NCBI RefSeq assembly: GCF_051857475.1
Contig: NZ_JBPZGZ010000002.1
Location: forward strand, 310,001 to 374,000
Length of the DNA: 64,000 nt
Direction: 5' to 3'
From: Pelomonas sp051857475
GTDB taxonomy: Bacteria > Pseudomonadota > Gammaproteobacteria > Burkholderiales > Burkholderiaceae_C
Shown here: positions 15,826 through 24,303 of the stretch, in pieces
How positions within the stretch are numbered: the first letter of the stretch is position 1
Layout of the letters: the number at the start of each line of letters is the position of its first letter
Notes under the pieces: model-generated
Told to the model about the DNA's origin: nothing
The model's input: the letters and a program-made list of their open reading frames with translations, nothing else
Database searches by the model: none
Made by a program: the position numbers and the translations under genes

Positions 15826-16015
15826 TCTACTGGCATTACCGCACGGCCGCAACGCCTGTTTTTCCCAGTAGCGACGGGCCTTTCGGTCCGGCGCCCCCAA
15901 TCCAGGGGGTGCGTTGCGCTTTTGCAATTCCTTTCTGCACCTCCCTAAGGCTCAGGATAGGGTGGCGGCCTTCGGCGCTTAAGCTGCGCCACCCCCAAGC
16001 CCCCCGGCTGAGTGC

Positions 16016-16189
16016 ATGAGTTCTGAACTGTTGAAGTGGGTCGCCAGCGGCCTGATTGCCGCCGTGCTGGCCAGCACGCTTTGGCTGGCCCATGCCATTC
16101 ATCCGGAACAGGGCGGCGCCAACGAGCTGCTGGCTCAAGCCGCCGCACCGGCCACCGCCGCGTCGGCGCCCAAGACGGCCGTGCGCTGA
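16016..16189 (+). CDS. Small single-span membrane protein
   Basis: A 57-residue open frame: MSSELLKWVASGLIAAVLASTLWLAHA, then a hydrophilic Ala/Pro-rich tail ending APKTAVR. Residues 9-26 form one hydrophobic helix with an N-terminal positive charge, so it is a signal anchor or cleavable signal (LAHA). It ends 4 bp before the convergent stop of the ArgP-like regulator. There is no strong ribosome site. Codon use (G/C third positions) fits a gene. Function unknown. Confidence 0.5.
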   Translation: MSSELLKWVASGLIAAVLASTLWLAHAIHPEQGGANELLAQAAAPATAASAPKTAVR

Positions 16190-16193
16190 TCCA

Positions 16194-17099
16194 TCAGCCC
16201 AGCGCCAGCCGGGCACCCTCCGCCAGGGCCTGGCCGATCTGATCGAGCAGCGCGCCCCGCCCCTGCAATTGCCACTGGTGCCAGTACAGCGTCACGTCGA
16301 CGCTGATTTCCGGTCTGAGCACCACGAGCTGCCCGGCCTCGACCAGGCCTCTGACCTGGATCTCGGGCGCCACGCCCACCCCCCAGCCCATGACGGCGGC
16401 GCGCACATAGGCCTCGCTGGACGGCACGAAGCGCTCGCGCAGCCGGGGCGCACGCACGCCGAAGGCCTGTGACACCCATTGCGCCTGCGTGTCGTCCTTG
16501 CGGTTGAAGACCAGGAAGGGTGTGTCAGCGAAGTTGCCCGCATGCAGTCCCTCCGGCAACTGGGCCGCCAGAAAGCCCGGGCTCGCCACCGCCACATAGC
16601 GCATCACCCCCAGGGCCTGCACGCGGCAGCCCTGCAGGGCTTCGGCCACCGTGGACATGCAACCCAGCACGGCGCCCTGGCGCAGGCTGTCGTGGGTGAA
16701 ATCCTGGTCGTCGACGACGAGCTCAAGCCCGTAGCCCTCGCGCAGGCCGCGCTGCACGAGGCCATCCAGCGCCGGCATCACCCAGGTCGCCAGGCTGTCG
16801 GCGTTGACGGCGATCGCCAGGCGCGACTGGGGCGCGACGCGCTCGCCCAGTTCTCGCGCGACGTCGACCCGCAGGGCCTGCAACTGGCGCGCAAAGCGCA
16901 GCAGCACCTTGCCCGCCTCGGTCAGGCGCAGCGGCCGTGAGCGCACCACCAACGGCTGGCCGACCTGGGTCTCCAGCGAGCGCAGCCGCTGCGATACGGC
17001 GCTCTGCGTGATGGACAGGCGCTGCGCGGCACGCTCGAAACCCTGCTCATCGGCCAGGGCAGCCAAGCAGTCCAGTGCAGCGGGATCGAACTCATTCAT
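16194..17099 (-). CDS. argP: LysR-family regulator, ArgP (IciA)-like
   Basis: A 301-residue LysR-type regulator. The N-terminal helix-turn-helix is clear (ALADEQGFERAAQRLSITQSAVSQRLRSLETQVG, about 13-46) and the substrate-binding domain follows (NADSLATWVMPAL onward, about 97-301). The opening MNEFDPAALDCLAALADEQGFERAA closely matches ArgP. ArgP activates the arginine/lysine exporter gene (argO/lysE) in response to basic amino acids. Here it is divergent from a LysE-family exporter, the classical arrangement. The shared 73-bp gap contains an inverted repeat CTTCG-N11-CGAAG (17103-17123). The start at 17099 is set by homology. Confidence 0.92.
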   Translation of the reverse strand: MNEFDPAALDCLAALADEQGFERAAQRLSITQSAVSQRLRSLETQVGQPLVVRSRPLRLTEAGKVLLRFARQLQALRVDVARELGERVAPQSRLAIAVNADSLATWVMPALDGLVQRGLREGYGLELVVDDQDFTHDSLRQGAVLGCMSTVAEALQGCRVQALGVMRYVAVASPGFLAAQLPEGLHAGNFADTPFLVFNRKDDTQAQWVSQAFGVRAPRLRERFVPSSEAYVRAAVMGWGVGVAPEIQVRGLVEAGQLVVLRPEISVDVTLYWHQWQLQGRGALLDQIGQALAEGARLALG

Positions 17100-17102
17100 A
17101 AG

Positions 17103-17123
17103 CTTCGCTAATGTATGACGAAG
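17103..17123. promoter_or_regulatory. LysR-type operator between argP and the LysE exporter
   Basis: CTTCG (17103-17107) and CGAAG (17119-17123) form a perfect inverted repeat with 11 bp between arms, the T-N11-A spacing expected of a LysR-type recognition site. It lies 4 bp before the argP start codon (read leftward) and 50 bp upstream of the exporter start. It probably serves activation of the exporter and argP autorepression. Confidence 0.65.
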
Positions 17124-17172
17124 AATATGAATGACACTTCTTGAAATGCGGGCTGCTGCAGAGAATCCGCCG

Positions 17173-17811
17173 ATGCCCGCTTCCACCCTGGCCTCTGCCA
17201 CCGCGCCCGCCGTTTTCGCGCAGGGCTGGGCCATGGGCGCCGGCCTCATCCTGGCCATCGGCGCGCAGAACGCACTGGTGCTGCGCCAGGGACTCAAGCG
17301 CGAGCATGTCGGCGCCGTCGTCGCGGTCTGCACGCTGTCCGACTGGCTGCTGATCGCCCTGGGCGTCTTCGGCCTGGGCGCGCTGATCCAGGGCCAGCCC
17401 CTGCTGCTGGAAATCTTCCGCTTCGGTGGCGCGGCCTTCCTGCTCGGCTACGCGCTGCTGGCCGCCCGCCGCGCCTGGCGTCCGGCCGCCGGCCTGGAAG
17501 CGACAGGCACCGCCTCCAGCCTGGGCGCGACCTTGTCCGCCGCCTTTGCCTTCACCTATCTGAATCCCCACGTCTACCTGGACACCGTGGTGCTGCTCGG
17601 TGGCCTGGGTGCACGCCAGCCGGCCGAGCTGCGTGCCGCCTTTGCGCTGGGCGCCGGCGTCGCGTCGGCGATGTGGTTCAGCCTGCTGGGGTTTGGCGCG
17701 GCCGCCGCAGCGCCCAAGCTGCGTCACGCCAACACCTGGCGTGTCATCGACGCCCTCGTCGCTTTGCTGATGACGGTCCTGGGTTTACAACTCCTCCTGC
17801 AACCTCTCTAA
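17173..17811 (+). CDS. LysE/ArgO-family amino-acid exporter
   Basis: A 212-residue inner-membrane protein with six predicted spans and the family signature GLILAIGAQNALVLRQGL near the N-terminus (about 20-37), plus FAFTYLNPHVYLDTVVLLG (about 125-143), which carries the conserved Asn-Pro. LysE/ArgO proteins export L-lysine or L-arginine and prevent toxic build-up from peptide breakdown. The start at 17173 leaves a short hydrophilic N-terminus; an ATG at 17131 would overlap the promoter region. It is divergent from argP, its likely activator, and 17 bp upstream of dadA. Joint control of export and D-amino-acid oxidation is inferred. Confidence 0.92.
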   Translation: MPASTLASATAPAVFAQGWAMGAGLILAIGAQNALVLRQGLKREHVGAVVAVCTLSDWLLIALGVFGLGALIQGQPLLLEIFRFGGAAFLLGYALLAARRAWRPAAGLEATGTASSLGATLSAAFAFTYLNPHVYLDTVVLLGGLGARQPAELRAAFALGAGVASAMWFSLLGFGAAAAAPKLRHANTWRVIDALVALLMTVLGLQLLLQPL

Positions 17812-17828
17812 GAACTCGAAGGACAGCC

Positions 17829-19115
17829 ATGAAGATCGTCGTTCTCGGCGCCGGCATCATCGGCATCGCCACCGCCTGGTATCTGCTCGACGAGGGGCAT
17901 GAGGTCACCGTCGTCGACCGCCAGCCCGACGCCGCGCTCGAAACCAGCTTCGCCAACGGCGCCCAGATCTCGGTCAGCTTCTGCGAGCCCTGGGCCAATG
18001 CCGGCGCGCCCTTCAAGGTTGCCAAATGGCTGCTGCGCGACGACTCGCCGCTGCTGTTCCGCCCGCGCCTGGATCCCAACCAATGGCGCTGGGGCCTGGC
18101 CTTCCTGCTGCAATGCACGAATGCGGCCTTCGAACGCAATGTCGAGGAGCTGGTGCAGCTGGGCCGCTATTCGCACGACTCGCTGAAGGATCTGGTCACG
18201 CGCACCGGCATCGAGTACGACCGCGTGGAGCGCGGCATCCTGCACTTCTTCTCCAGCCAGGCCGACTTCGACAACGGCGCCTCGGGTGCCGAGATCATGC
18301 GCCGCCATGGCGTGGACCGCCGCGTGCTGAACCGCGAGGAGGTGCTGAAGGTCGAACCGGCGCTGGCAACCTTTGGCAGCCGCATCTTCGGCGGCACCTT
18401 CACGCCCAGCGACGAGAGCGGCGACGCCAAGGTCTTCACGCAGAAGCTGGCGCGCCTGTGCGCCGAGCGCGGCGCGCAGTTCCTCTACGAGCACGACATC
18501 CTCGGCCTCAAGCGAAGTGACGGCGGTGGCGATGCCATCGAGGCCGTGCAGATCGCCCACACGCGCAGCGGCGAGCGCAAGATGCTGAAGGCCGACGCCT
18601 TCGTGGCGGCCATGGGCTCGTACACACCGGCCCTGGTGAAGCCGCTGGGCGAGCACCTCAACATCTACCCGGCCAAGGGCTATTCGGCCACGCTGCGCCT
18701 GAAGAAGCCCGAGGCCGCCAGCGTCGTCAGCCTGCTGGACGACACGCGCAAGATCGCCATCTCGCGCCTGGGCGACCACATCCGCATCGCCGGCACCGCC
18801 GAGCTGTCGGGCTTCGACCTCAACCTGGATTCACCGACGGCCAAGGTGCGCTGCGCGGCCCTGGTCAGGCGCTACGAGGAACTCTTCCCCGGCGTGGCCG
18901 ACACCAGCGAGCCCAACTACTGGACCGGCCTGCGCCCCAGCACGCCGACCAACATCCCCTACATCGGCCGCAGCCGCAAGGCCCGCAACCTGTGGATCAA
19001 CGCCGGCCACGGCACCCTGGGCTGGACCCATGGCGCCGGCTCGGGCCACGCCATGGCCGAGCTCATCGCCGGCCGCAAGCCGGACATGGCTTTTGGCTTC
19101 TACGGTGCCGTCTAG
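17829..19115 (+). CDS. dadA: D-amino-acid dehydrogenase small subunit
   Basis: A 428-residue flavoenzyme. It starts with the FAD-binding Rossmann motif VVLGAGIIGIATAWYLLDEGHEVTVVDR (residues 4-31). The DadA hallmark ANGAQISVSFCEPWANA (about 44-60) follows, and the C-terminal FAD-contact region is TNIPYIGRSRKARNLWINAGHGTLGWT. The enzyme oxidises D-amino acids (mainly D-alanine) to 2-oxo acids and ammonia at the inner membrane, passing electrons to the respiratory chain. The start is fixed by the ribosome site AAGGACA. No alanine racemase gene is adjacent. It follows the LysE exporter by 17 bp and may share its transcript. Confidence 0.95.
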   Translation: MKIVVLGAGIIGIATAWYLLDEGHEVTVVDRQPDAALETSFANGAQISVSFCEPWANAGAPFKVAKWLLRDDSPLLFRPRLDPNQWRWGLAFLLQCTNAAFERNVEELVQLGRYSHDSLKDLVTRTGIEYDRVERGILHFFSSQADFDNGASGAEIMRRHGVDRRVLNREEVLKVEPALATFGSRIFGGTFTPSDESGDAKVFTQKLARLCAERGAQFLYEHDILGLKRSDGGGDAIEAVQIAHTRSGERKMLKADAFVAAMGSYTPALVKPLGEHLNIYPAKGYSATLRLKKPEAASVVSLLDDTRKIAISRLGDHIRIAGTAELSGFDLNLDSPTAKVRCAALVRRYEELFPGVADTSEPNYWTGLRPSTPTNIPYIGRSRKARNLWINAGHGTLGWTHGAGSGHAMAELIAGRKPDMAFGFYGAV

Positions 19116-19122
19116 GGCCTGA

Positions 19123-21909
19123 TCAGAGCGTCTTCAGCAGGGCCTCGACCTGGGCCTGCTGCGGGAACTTCGGCCCCAGCTTGACCAGTTCGTACAGCTC
19201 CGTCTTGGCGGCCGGCTTGTCGCCGGACTGGATCAGGATCTGCGCCAGATTCAGGCGGTAGGACGGCTGGTCGGGCTGGTCGCCGATCAGCTGGCGCTGC
19301 ACGCTGATGGCCTTGCTGAAGTCCTTTTCGTTGGCCAGCACGGTGGCATAGGTGTCGCGCAGGGCGGCGTAGTCGGGGTTGATCTTGAGGCCGCGTTCGG
19401 CCAGTTCGCGCGCGCCGGGCTTGCCGGTCTTGCTGCGCAGCCAGGCGACGTTGTTGATGACGGGCAGCGCGTCCGGACTGCGCTTGAGCAGGGCTTCGTA
19501 GCGGGTCAGCGCGGGCTCGAGCTCGCCACGGGCCAGCAGCACGTCGGCGGTGGCCGCCGGGAAGGACTGATCCTGCGGATGGGCGGCCAGCCACTGCGTC
19601 TCGAAAGCGATGGCTTCGTCACGCTTCTTGGCCAGCATCAACACGGCAAACAGACGTGCCGGCGAGTCGCCCGCGTCGCGCAGCGCAACGGCCTTGCGCA
19701 GCGCAACGAGGGCAGGCTCGTAGCGTTGGCGATTGGTCTCGATCTCGGCCTCGGCGATCAGCGCGAAGGCCTCCTGCGGATTCTTCTTCTGGCGCTCGCG
19801 CAGGGCGGCCAGGGCCTCGTCGACGCGCCCCTGGCGCGCGGCCAGCTGGATCTGCAGGCGCTGGGCGGCCGCGGAGGCCGGCTCGGCTTCCAGGGCGCGC
19901 TTGATCTCGCGCTCGGCCCCCGCGTCATCCTTCTCCAGGAAGCGCAACTGGGCCAGACCCAGCCAGCCCTGGGCGCGTGTGGGCGCCAGCACGGTCAGCC
20001 GCGTGTAGGTCTTGGCGGCCTGGGCCTTGTCGCCGGACGCGAGCTGGGTGCGCGCCAGGCGCTCCAGCAGGTCGGCGTTCTGCGGCAGGGCGGCCGAGGC
20101 CTCCTGGGCGGACTGGGCCGCCTTGGCGACGTCGCCGGAACGCAGCTGGTGGTCGATCAGGGCCAGGCGCAGGGCCGGCTCGGTCGGCTCCTCGCGCACA
20201 CCGGCGGCCAGCACCTCGGCGACCTTGTCGGCCGGCGCCCGCGTCACCAGCAGCAGGTCCGCCAGGGCCAAGCGGGCCTGCGGCGAATGCTGCTGGGCCG
20301 CGACGAAGGCCTCCAGGCGCTTGATCGCCGCATCGGAACGGTTGGCCTGCATGTCGATGGTGACCAGGCCCAGCACCGCGGGCAGATAGCCGGCGTCGGC
20401 CTTCAGCGCGGCCTCGAAGGCGGCCTGGGCCGCCGGCAGATCCTTGCGCACGAGGTGGATGCGCCCCCGCAGACCGTCAGGCACCGGGCTGCCCTTCATC
20501 TTGGGGGCCAGCTTGTCCAGCGCCGCCAGGGCCGCCGGCAGTTCATTGCGCCGCATCAGCGCATTGATGAGCATCAGGTCGTAGTTGCTGCCGCTGTCCT
20601 TCGCGGCGATGTCGCGCAGCTGGTTGATGGCCGCATCGGCCTTGGCGCGGTTGGCGGCACCGGGCGCGGCGCTGTCGCGCACGATGGCCGACAGCGCGAG
20701 GGCCGCCCCCGTCTTCGCATCGTCGGGACGCAGCTTGGCGGCGGCGCTGAAGGCCTGGTCGGCGGCCTCGAAATTGCCCTGCATCAGCTGGGCCTTGCCG
20801 GCCAGCAGCAGGGTTTCGGAATCGGCCTGCGCAGCCTCCAGCACGGGCTTGAGCGTCTCCAGCGTCTTGGCCGGTGCGCGGCGCTGCAGCTGCAGGCCAG
20901 CGAACTGGCGGCGCAGGGCCAGGTCGTTGGGCGCCAGCTTGATGGCCTGGTTGAGCAGGTTCTCGGCATCGGCCAGTTCACCCAGCTGCTGATGGGCGCC
21001 CGCGGCCAGGCGCAGCAGCGGCAGGTAGTTGGGCATCACCTTCAGCAGCGGGAGGGCCAGCTCCTTGGCCTTGGCCGCGTCGCCCTTGGCCAGGGCCAGC
21101 TGGCCCTGCATGAAACGACCCTGGGGCTTCTTGGCCACGGCCGGCGGCATCTCCTCGACCAGCTTGGTCGCCACGTCGAGCTTCTGGTTGCCGAAGGCCA
21201 GGCGCAGCAGCAGGGAGCGTGCGTCGTAGGAGGCCGGGTCCAGGGTCAGCACCTCGCGCAGCAGCGGCTCGGCCTCCTCCACCTTGCCGCGCGACAGCAG
21301 CACCTCGGCCTTCAGCATCAGGGCCTTGACCGCCTTGGGGTTCTTCTGGATCAGCTGGTCCAGTGCGGCCAGGGCTTCGTCCGGAAAACCGCCGGCCAGC
21401 TTGATGCGCGCGCTGACGATGCCCGCGTCCTCGGAATCGGGCTGCAGCGCCAGCGCCCGTCCGGCGGCCGCCTTGGCCTCAGGAATGTTGCCCTGGGACA
21501 GGAAGGCCAGCGCCAGGTACTGCTGCACCGTCGAATTGGCGACGGGGTCGGAGAAGCTCTGGTCGGAGAACTCGCCGATCACCTTCTTCGCCTGGCCCGA
21601 TTGCAGCAGGGTCTGGGCCAGCAGCGGCGCCAGCTGGTCGCGCGGCGCGCCCAGCTCCCAGGCGCGACGCAGCTCGATCTCGGCACCGGCCAGGTCGCCG
21701 GCCTCCAGCAGGGCCTTGCCCAGCAGATGCCGGCCGGTGGCGTTGTCGGGGTTCTGCTGCAGCAGGTTCTTCAGTTCGATGACGGCACCGTTCGCGTCCT
21801 TTTGCTCGATGCGCTTTTGCGCAGCGGCCAGCAGGTCCTGCTCCGAGCGTTGGCTGCAGGCGGCCAGCGCGGCGACGAGCAGCAGGGGTGCGAAATGACG
21901 CGTCTTCAT
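19123..21909 (-). CDS. prsT: PEP-CTERM-system-type TPR lipoprotein (PrsT-like)
   Basis: A 928-residue lipoprotein (MKTRHFAPLLLVAALAAC, lipobox LAAC) composed almost wholly of TPR units, for example AVIELKNLLQQNPDNATGRHLLGKALLEAGDLAGAEIELRRA (about 42-83), repeated to the C-terminus. Length and TPR organisation match PrsT, the TPR protein of XrtA/PEP-CTERM exopolysaccharide loci, thought to act in polymer assembly at the outer membrane. No exosortase, glycosyltransferase or PEP-CTERM gene is seen in this window, so the copy is an orphan or its locus lies elsewhere. It ends 7 bp from dadA convergently and is divergent from the Hsp70-like gene. Confidence 0.85.
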   Translation of the reverse strand: MKTRHFAPLLLVAALAACSQRSEQDLLAAAQKRIEQKDANGAVIELKNLLQQNPDNATGRHLLGKALLEAGDLAGAEIELRRAWELGAPRDQLAPLLAQTLLQSGQAKKVIGEFSDQSFSDPVANSTVQQYLALAFLSQGNIPEAKAAAGRALALQPDSEDAGIVSARIKLAGGFPDEALAALDQLIQKNPKAVKALMLKAEVLLSRGKVEEAEPLLREVLTLDPASYDARSLLLRLAFGNQKLDVATKLVEEMPPAVAKKPQGRFMQGQLALAKGDAAKAKELALPLLKVMPNYLPLLRLAAGAHQQLGELADAENLLNQAIKLAPNDLALRRQFAGLQLQRRAPAKTLETLKPVLEAAQADSETLLLAGKAQLMQGNFEAADQAFSAAAKLRPDDAKTGAALALSAIVRDSAAPGAANRAKADAAINQLRDIAAKDSGSNYDLMLINALMRRNELPAALAALDKLAPKMKGSPVPDGLRGRIHLVRKDLPAAQAAFEAALKADAGYLPAVLGLVTIDMQANRSDAAIKRLEAFVAAQQHSPQARLALADLLLVTRAPADKVAEVLAAGVREEPTEPALRLALIDHQLRSGDVAKAAQSAQEASAALPQNADLLERLARTQLASGDKAQAAKTYTRLTVLAPTRAQGWLGLAQLRFLEKDDAGAEREIKRALEAEPASAAAQRLQIQLAARQGRVDEALAALRERQKKNPQEAFALIAEAEIETNRQRYEPALVALRKAVALRDAGDSPARLFAVLMLAKKRDEAIAFETQWLAAHPQDQSFPAATADVLLARGELEPALTRYEALLKRSPDALPVINNVAWLRSKTGKPGARELAERGLKINPDYAALRDTYATVLANEKDFSKAISVQRQLIGDQPDQPSYRLNLAQILIQSGDKPAAKTELYELVKLGPKFPQQAQVEALLKTL

Positions 21910-22002
21910 TGAATCTCCCGAATAGGCGCGCGATTGTCTTCCTAGAATCCGCCCCCCTCGTCAGTGAAGCCCCCAAGGCAAGTGGCGCTACGGCGTGACG
22001 TC

Positions 22003-23295
22003 ATGAACATGTCTTCAAGTTTCTGTGCCATCGATTTCGGCACGTCCAATTCGGCGGTCGCCGTCCCCCAGACCGATGCCGGCATGCGCCTCATCGAGCT
22101 GGAGCCCGGTCAGCGCACCATGCCGACGGCGGTTTTCTACTATGCCGAGGGCCCGCACGACGCGGACGGCCCGCCGCGCGCCTTCGGCCGGGCCGCCGTG
22201 GCGGCCTATGTGGAAGGGCATGACGGCCGGCTGATGCGCTCGATGAAGAGCATCCTCGGCTCGCCCCTCATCGACCAGACCACCGATGTCGGGGGGGGCC
22301 GGGGTGCCAAATATGCGGACATCGTCTCCGGCTATCTGAAGCGCCTGCGCCGCCTGGCCGGCGAACCCGAGCGCGCCGTGCTGGGCCGCCCGGTGTTCTT
22401 CGTCGACGGCGAGCCCGAGCGCGATGCGTCAGCCCAGGCACAGCTGGAGGCCTGCGCGCGGGCCGTGGGCTTTCGCGAGGTGCAGTTCCAGTACGAGCCG
22501 ATCGCGGCGGCCTTCGACTTCGAGCAGCAGGCCATCCGTGAAGGCAAGGGCGAACAGATCGTGCTGGTCGCCGACATCGGCGGCGGCACCAGCGACTTCT
22601 CCATTGTGCGTGTCGGCCCCGAACGCATGCAGCGCCTGGCGCGCCGCGACGACATCCTGGCCAGCCACGGCATCCACATCGCCGGCACCGACTTCGACCG
22701 CCACATCGAGCTGGCCGGCCTGCTGCAGGAGTTCGGCTACCGCGCCACGGGCCCGAGCGGCCGCGAGATCCCCAGTGGCATCTATTTCGACCTCGCCACC
22801 TGGCACCTCATCAACACCTGCTACTCGCCGCTGCGCGTGGCCGAGTGGCGTGGCATGAAGAGCTGGTTCAGCGACGTGCGCCAGCACGCGCGGCTGATGA
22901 CGGTGCTGGAAGAGCGCCTGGGCCATGAGCTGGCCGCGCGCGCCGAGGGCGCCAAGATCGCCGTCTCGGGCGGCGAGGACACGACGGTGGATCTCGGTCA
23001 CATCGAAACCGGCCTGGTGCTGCCCTTGAGCGAGAAGACCGCGGTGGACGCGCTGCGTGCCGACCTCGACCGCATCATCGCCACGGCCCACGAGACCGTT
23101 GCCCTGGCCGGCCTGAAGGCCGACCAGATCGACGCCCTCTACTTCACGGGCGGCTCGACGGGCCTGCGCCTGCTGGTGGACGGCATGGCCGCCGGTTTCC
23201 CGCAGGCGGCGCGTGTCAGCGGCGACCGGTTTGCTTCGGTCGCGACCGGGCTGGGCCTGCACGCCCAGCGGGTTTTTGCGCCGGCTGCGGCTTGA
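22003..23295 (+). CDS. Hsp70-like ATPase (YegD type)
   Basis: A 430-residue actin-fold ATPase. Phosphate loop 1 is AIDFGTSNSAVAV (residues 8-20), phosphate loop 2 VADIGGGTSDFSIVRVG (about 190-206), and the adenosine motif is LYFTGGSTGLRLLVDGM. The Hsp70 nucleotide-binding domain is complete, but there is no beta-sandwich substrate-binding domain, as in E. coli YegD. The client or partner is unknown; a regulatory ATPase role is more likely than a general chaperone role. ATG 22003 is chosen; ATG 22009 two codons later is also possible. The 3' end overlaps the convergent YecA-like gene by 80 bp, unusually long. Confidence 0.88.
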   Translation: MNMSSSFCAIDFGTSNSAVAVPQTDAGMRLIELEPGQRTMPTAVFYYAEGPHDADGPPRAFGRAAVAAYVEGHDGRLMRSMKSILGSPLIDQTTDVGGGRGAKYADIVSGYLKRLRRLAGEPERAVLGRPVFFVDGEPERDASAQAQLEACARAVGFREVQFQYEPIAAAFDFEQQAIREGKGEQIVLVADIGGGTSDFSIVRVGPERMQRLARRDDILASHGIHIAGTDFDRHIELAGLLQEFGYRATGPSGREIPSGIYFDLATWHLINTCYSPLRVAEWRGMKSWFSDVRQHARLMTVLEERLGHELAARAEGAKIAVSGGEDTTVDLGHIETGLVLPLSEKTAVDALRADLDRIIATAHETVALAGLKADQIDALYFTGGSTGLRLLVDGMAAGFPQAARVSGDRFASVATGLGLHAQRVFAPAAA

Positions 23296-23884
23296 GAGGC
23301 CTGGAGACGTCGGCCAGCATCAACACCGCGCTGACCAGGCCCTCGACGGCCTCCTCCAGATCACTCGGCGGCTCCAGCGACTCGATCTCCTCGAGCAGCG
23401 TGTCCGCGTCTTCCAGGTCGTCCGGGTCCAGGTGCAGATAGAGGGCGGCCAGCGGCTCCAGCAGCGGCTCCTCGGGCAGCTTCATCAGGCCGGGATGGGC
23501 GTCCAGCGCATGCGCAAAGCCAGCCACCCAGGGCAGCACCGTCTCGCTCGGGCTGGCATCCTCGTCGAGCTCGAACACCCAGGGGTCGAACCACTGGCGG
23601 CCGATGAGGGCCATGTTCAATTCCTTGTGACGGCGGCGCAGCAGCGCGACAAGTTCGTCGTCGATACGCGCTGGCAGAGGCCGCCCCTCGCTGTCCAGCA
23701 GCGGCGGCAGCCAGCGTTCCAGCGGCACCGCCTCGGGCTGCAGCAGCACGCCGCAGAGATAGCCGTCGGCCATGCTGACGTCCAGCGGCTCCAGCGGCGC
23801 CGGCAGGGCGTCGAGCAGGGCCTGCAGGCGCTCCAGATCGGCTTCGTTGAGGGCTTCGGGGGCGCGGTGCTGAGGGGCGGACAT
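23216..23884 (-). CDS. YecA/UPF0149-family protein
   Basis: A 222-residue acidic protein. The UPF0149 core is visible: LEPLDVSMADGYLCGVLLQPEAVPLERWLPPLL (about 32-64), WFDPWVFELDE (about 97-107) and ETVLPWVAGFAHALDAHP (about 112-130), then a Leu/Glu/Asp-rich region and a basic C-terminal tail (about 200-222). The role of these proteins is poorly known. The C-terminal SEC-C zinc motif present in some YecA proteins is absent. The last 80 bases overlap the Hsp70-like gene; the codon pattern suggests the basic tail is a late extension. Confidence 0.85.
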   Translation of the reverse strand: MSAPQHRAPEALNEADLERLQALLDALPAPLEPLDVSMADGYLCGVLLQPEAVPLERWLPPLLDSEGRPLPARIDDELVALLRRRHKELNMALIGRQWFDPWVFELDEDASPSETVLPWVAGFAHALDAHPGLMKLPEEPLLEPLAALYLHLDPDDLEDADTLLEEIESLEPPSDLEEAVEGLVSAVLMLADVSRPLKPQPAQKPAGRAGPARSRPKQTGRR

Positions 23885-23961
23885 AGCTCGTGATTTTGCG
23901 GGATAGACCTGGGAGCGAAGCGGGAAGCTCTGTCCCCAACTGACTGGAAGCGGCAAGAGCA

Positions 23962-23974
23962 AGTAAATATTGCC
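23962..23974. repeat. AGTAAATATTGCC motif, copy 2
   Basis: This is identical over 13 bp to the motif at 15813-15825. It lies 78 bp upstream of the YecA-like gene (leftward) and just before the candidate small RNA (rightward). It may be a promoter element or regulator site. Confidence 0.35.
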
Positions 23975-23997
23975 CACCTGCGCAAAGCCCCCCGCCC

Positions 23998-24075
23998 TAC
24001 AGTGATTCCATCCCAACGACGCCCTCGTCTCCGAGGGCTTCACGACCCGGCAGTCCGCTGACCGGGTCTTTTTTT
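23998..24075 (+). ncRNA. Candidate small RNA with two hairpins and intrinsic terminator
   Basis: TACAGT (23998-24003) is a possible -10 element. Downstream come GCCCTCG-TCTC-CGAGGGC (24021-24038), a perfect 7-bp stem with a tetraloop, and GACCCGG / CCGGGTC (24044-24068), another perfect 7-bp stem followed by seven T. No coding frame is evident. Two hairpins with a T-tract but no upstream gene on this strand (the nearest, the Hsp70-like gene, ends 700 bp away) point to a short transcript of about 70 nt. No -35 is clear, so the promoter is weakly supported. Confidence 0.45.
24044..24075 (+). terminator. Intrinsic terminator
   Basis: The stem GACCCGG / CCGGGTC (loop 24051-24061) is followed immediately by TTTTTTT (24069-24075), the best Rho-independent terminator in the window. 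It would end the candidate small RNA. Confidence 0.75.
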
Positions 24076-24083
24076 GCCAGTCA

Positions 24084-24151
24084 CTTGGCACGCGTCTCGC
24101 TGAGCGAGCCGCTCGGCGCTGGGGCGCCGGGGCCTGTGGCCCTGTGCCAAG
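24084..24151. other. Four-way-junction-like structured element
   Basis: CTTGGCAC (24084-24091) pairs perfectly with GTGCCAAG (24144-24151). Between the arms sit three perfect 5-bp hairpins in series: CTCGC-TGA-GCGAG (24096-24108), GGCGC-TGGG-GCGCC (24115-24128) and GGGCC-TGT-GGCCC (24130-24142). The remaining sequence to 24303 has no gene. The element precedes the MHYT-EAL gene by 152 bp and may be its leader, or a REP-type palindrome cluster. Confidence 0.4.
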
Positions 24152-24303
24152 AGGCCCGTCCGCGCCCGATGGGGCGCGAGGCCAGTCCGCACTGGTAAGT
24201 GATGAGCTCGGTTGGGGTTTGCGGGGACCGGTTCCGGCAGCCCTTCACGCCCGGCGCGAGAGGCGGTAATCCAATCTTGCGTTGGGCTTTCATACTGGCA
24301 GGC

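Noticed and set aside
19579..21912. Long plus-strand open frame opposite the PrsT-like gene
   Set aside because: Composition (Gly/Gln/Leu/Arg-rich, no domains) is that of an antisense shadow in high-GC DNA.
24084..24151. tRNA reading of the four-stem structure
   Set aside because: Stem lengths and 3-4 nt loops do not fit tRNA; there is no T-loop consensus or 7-nt anticodon loop.
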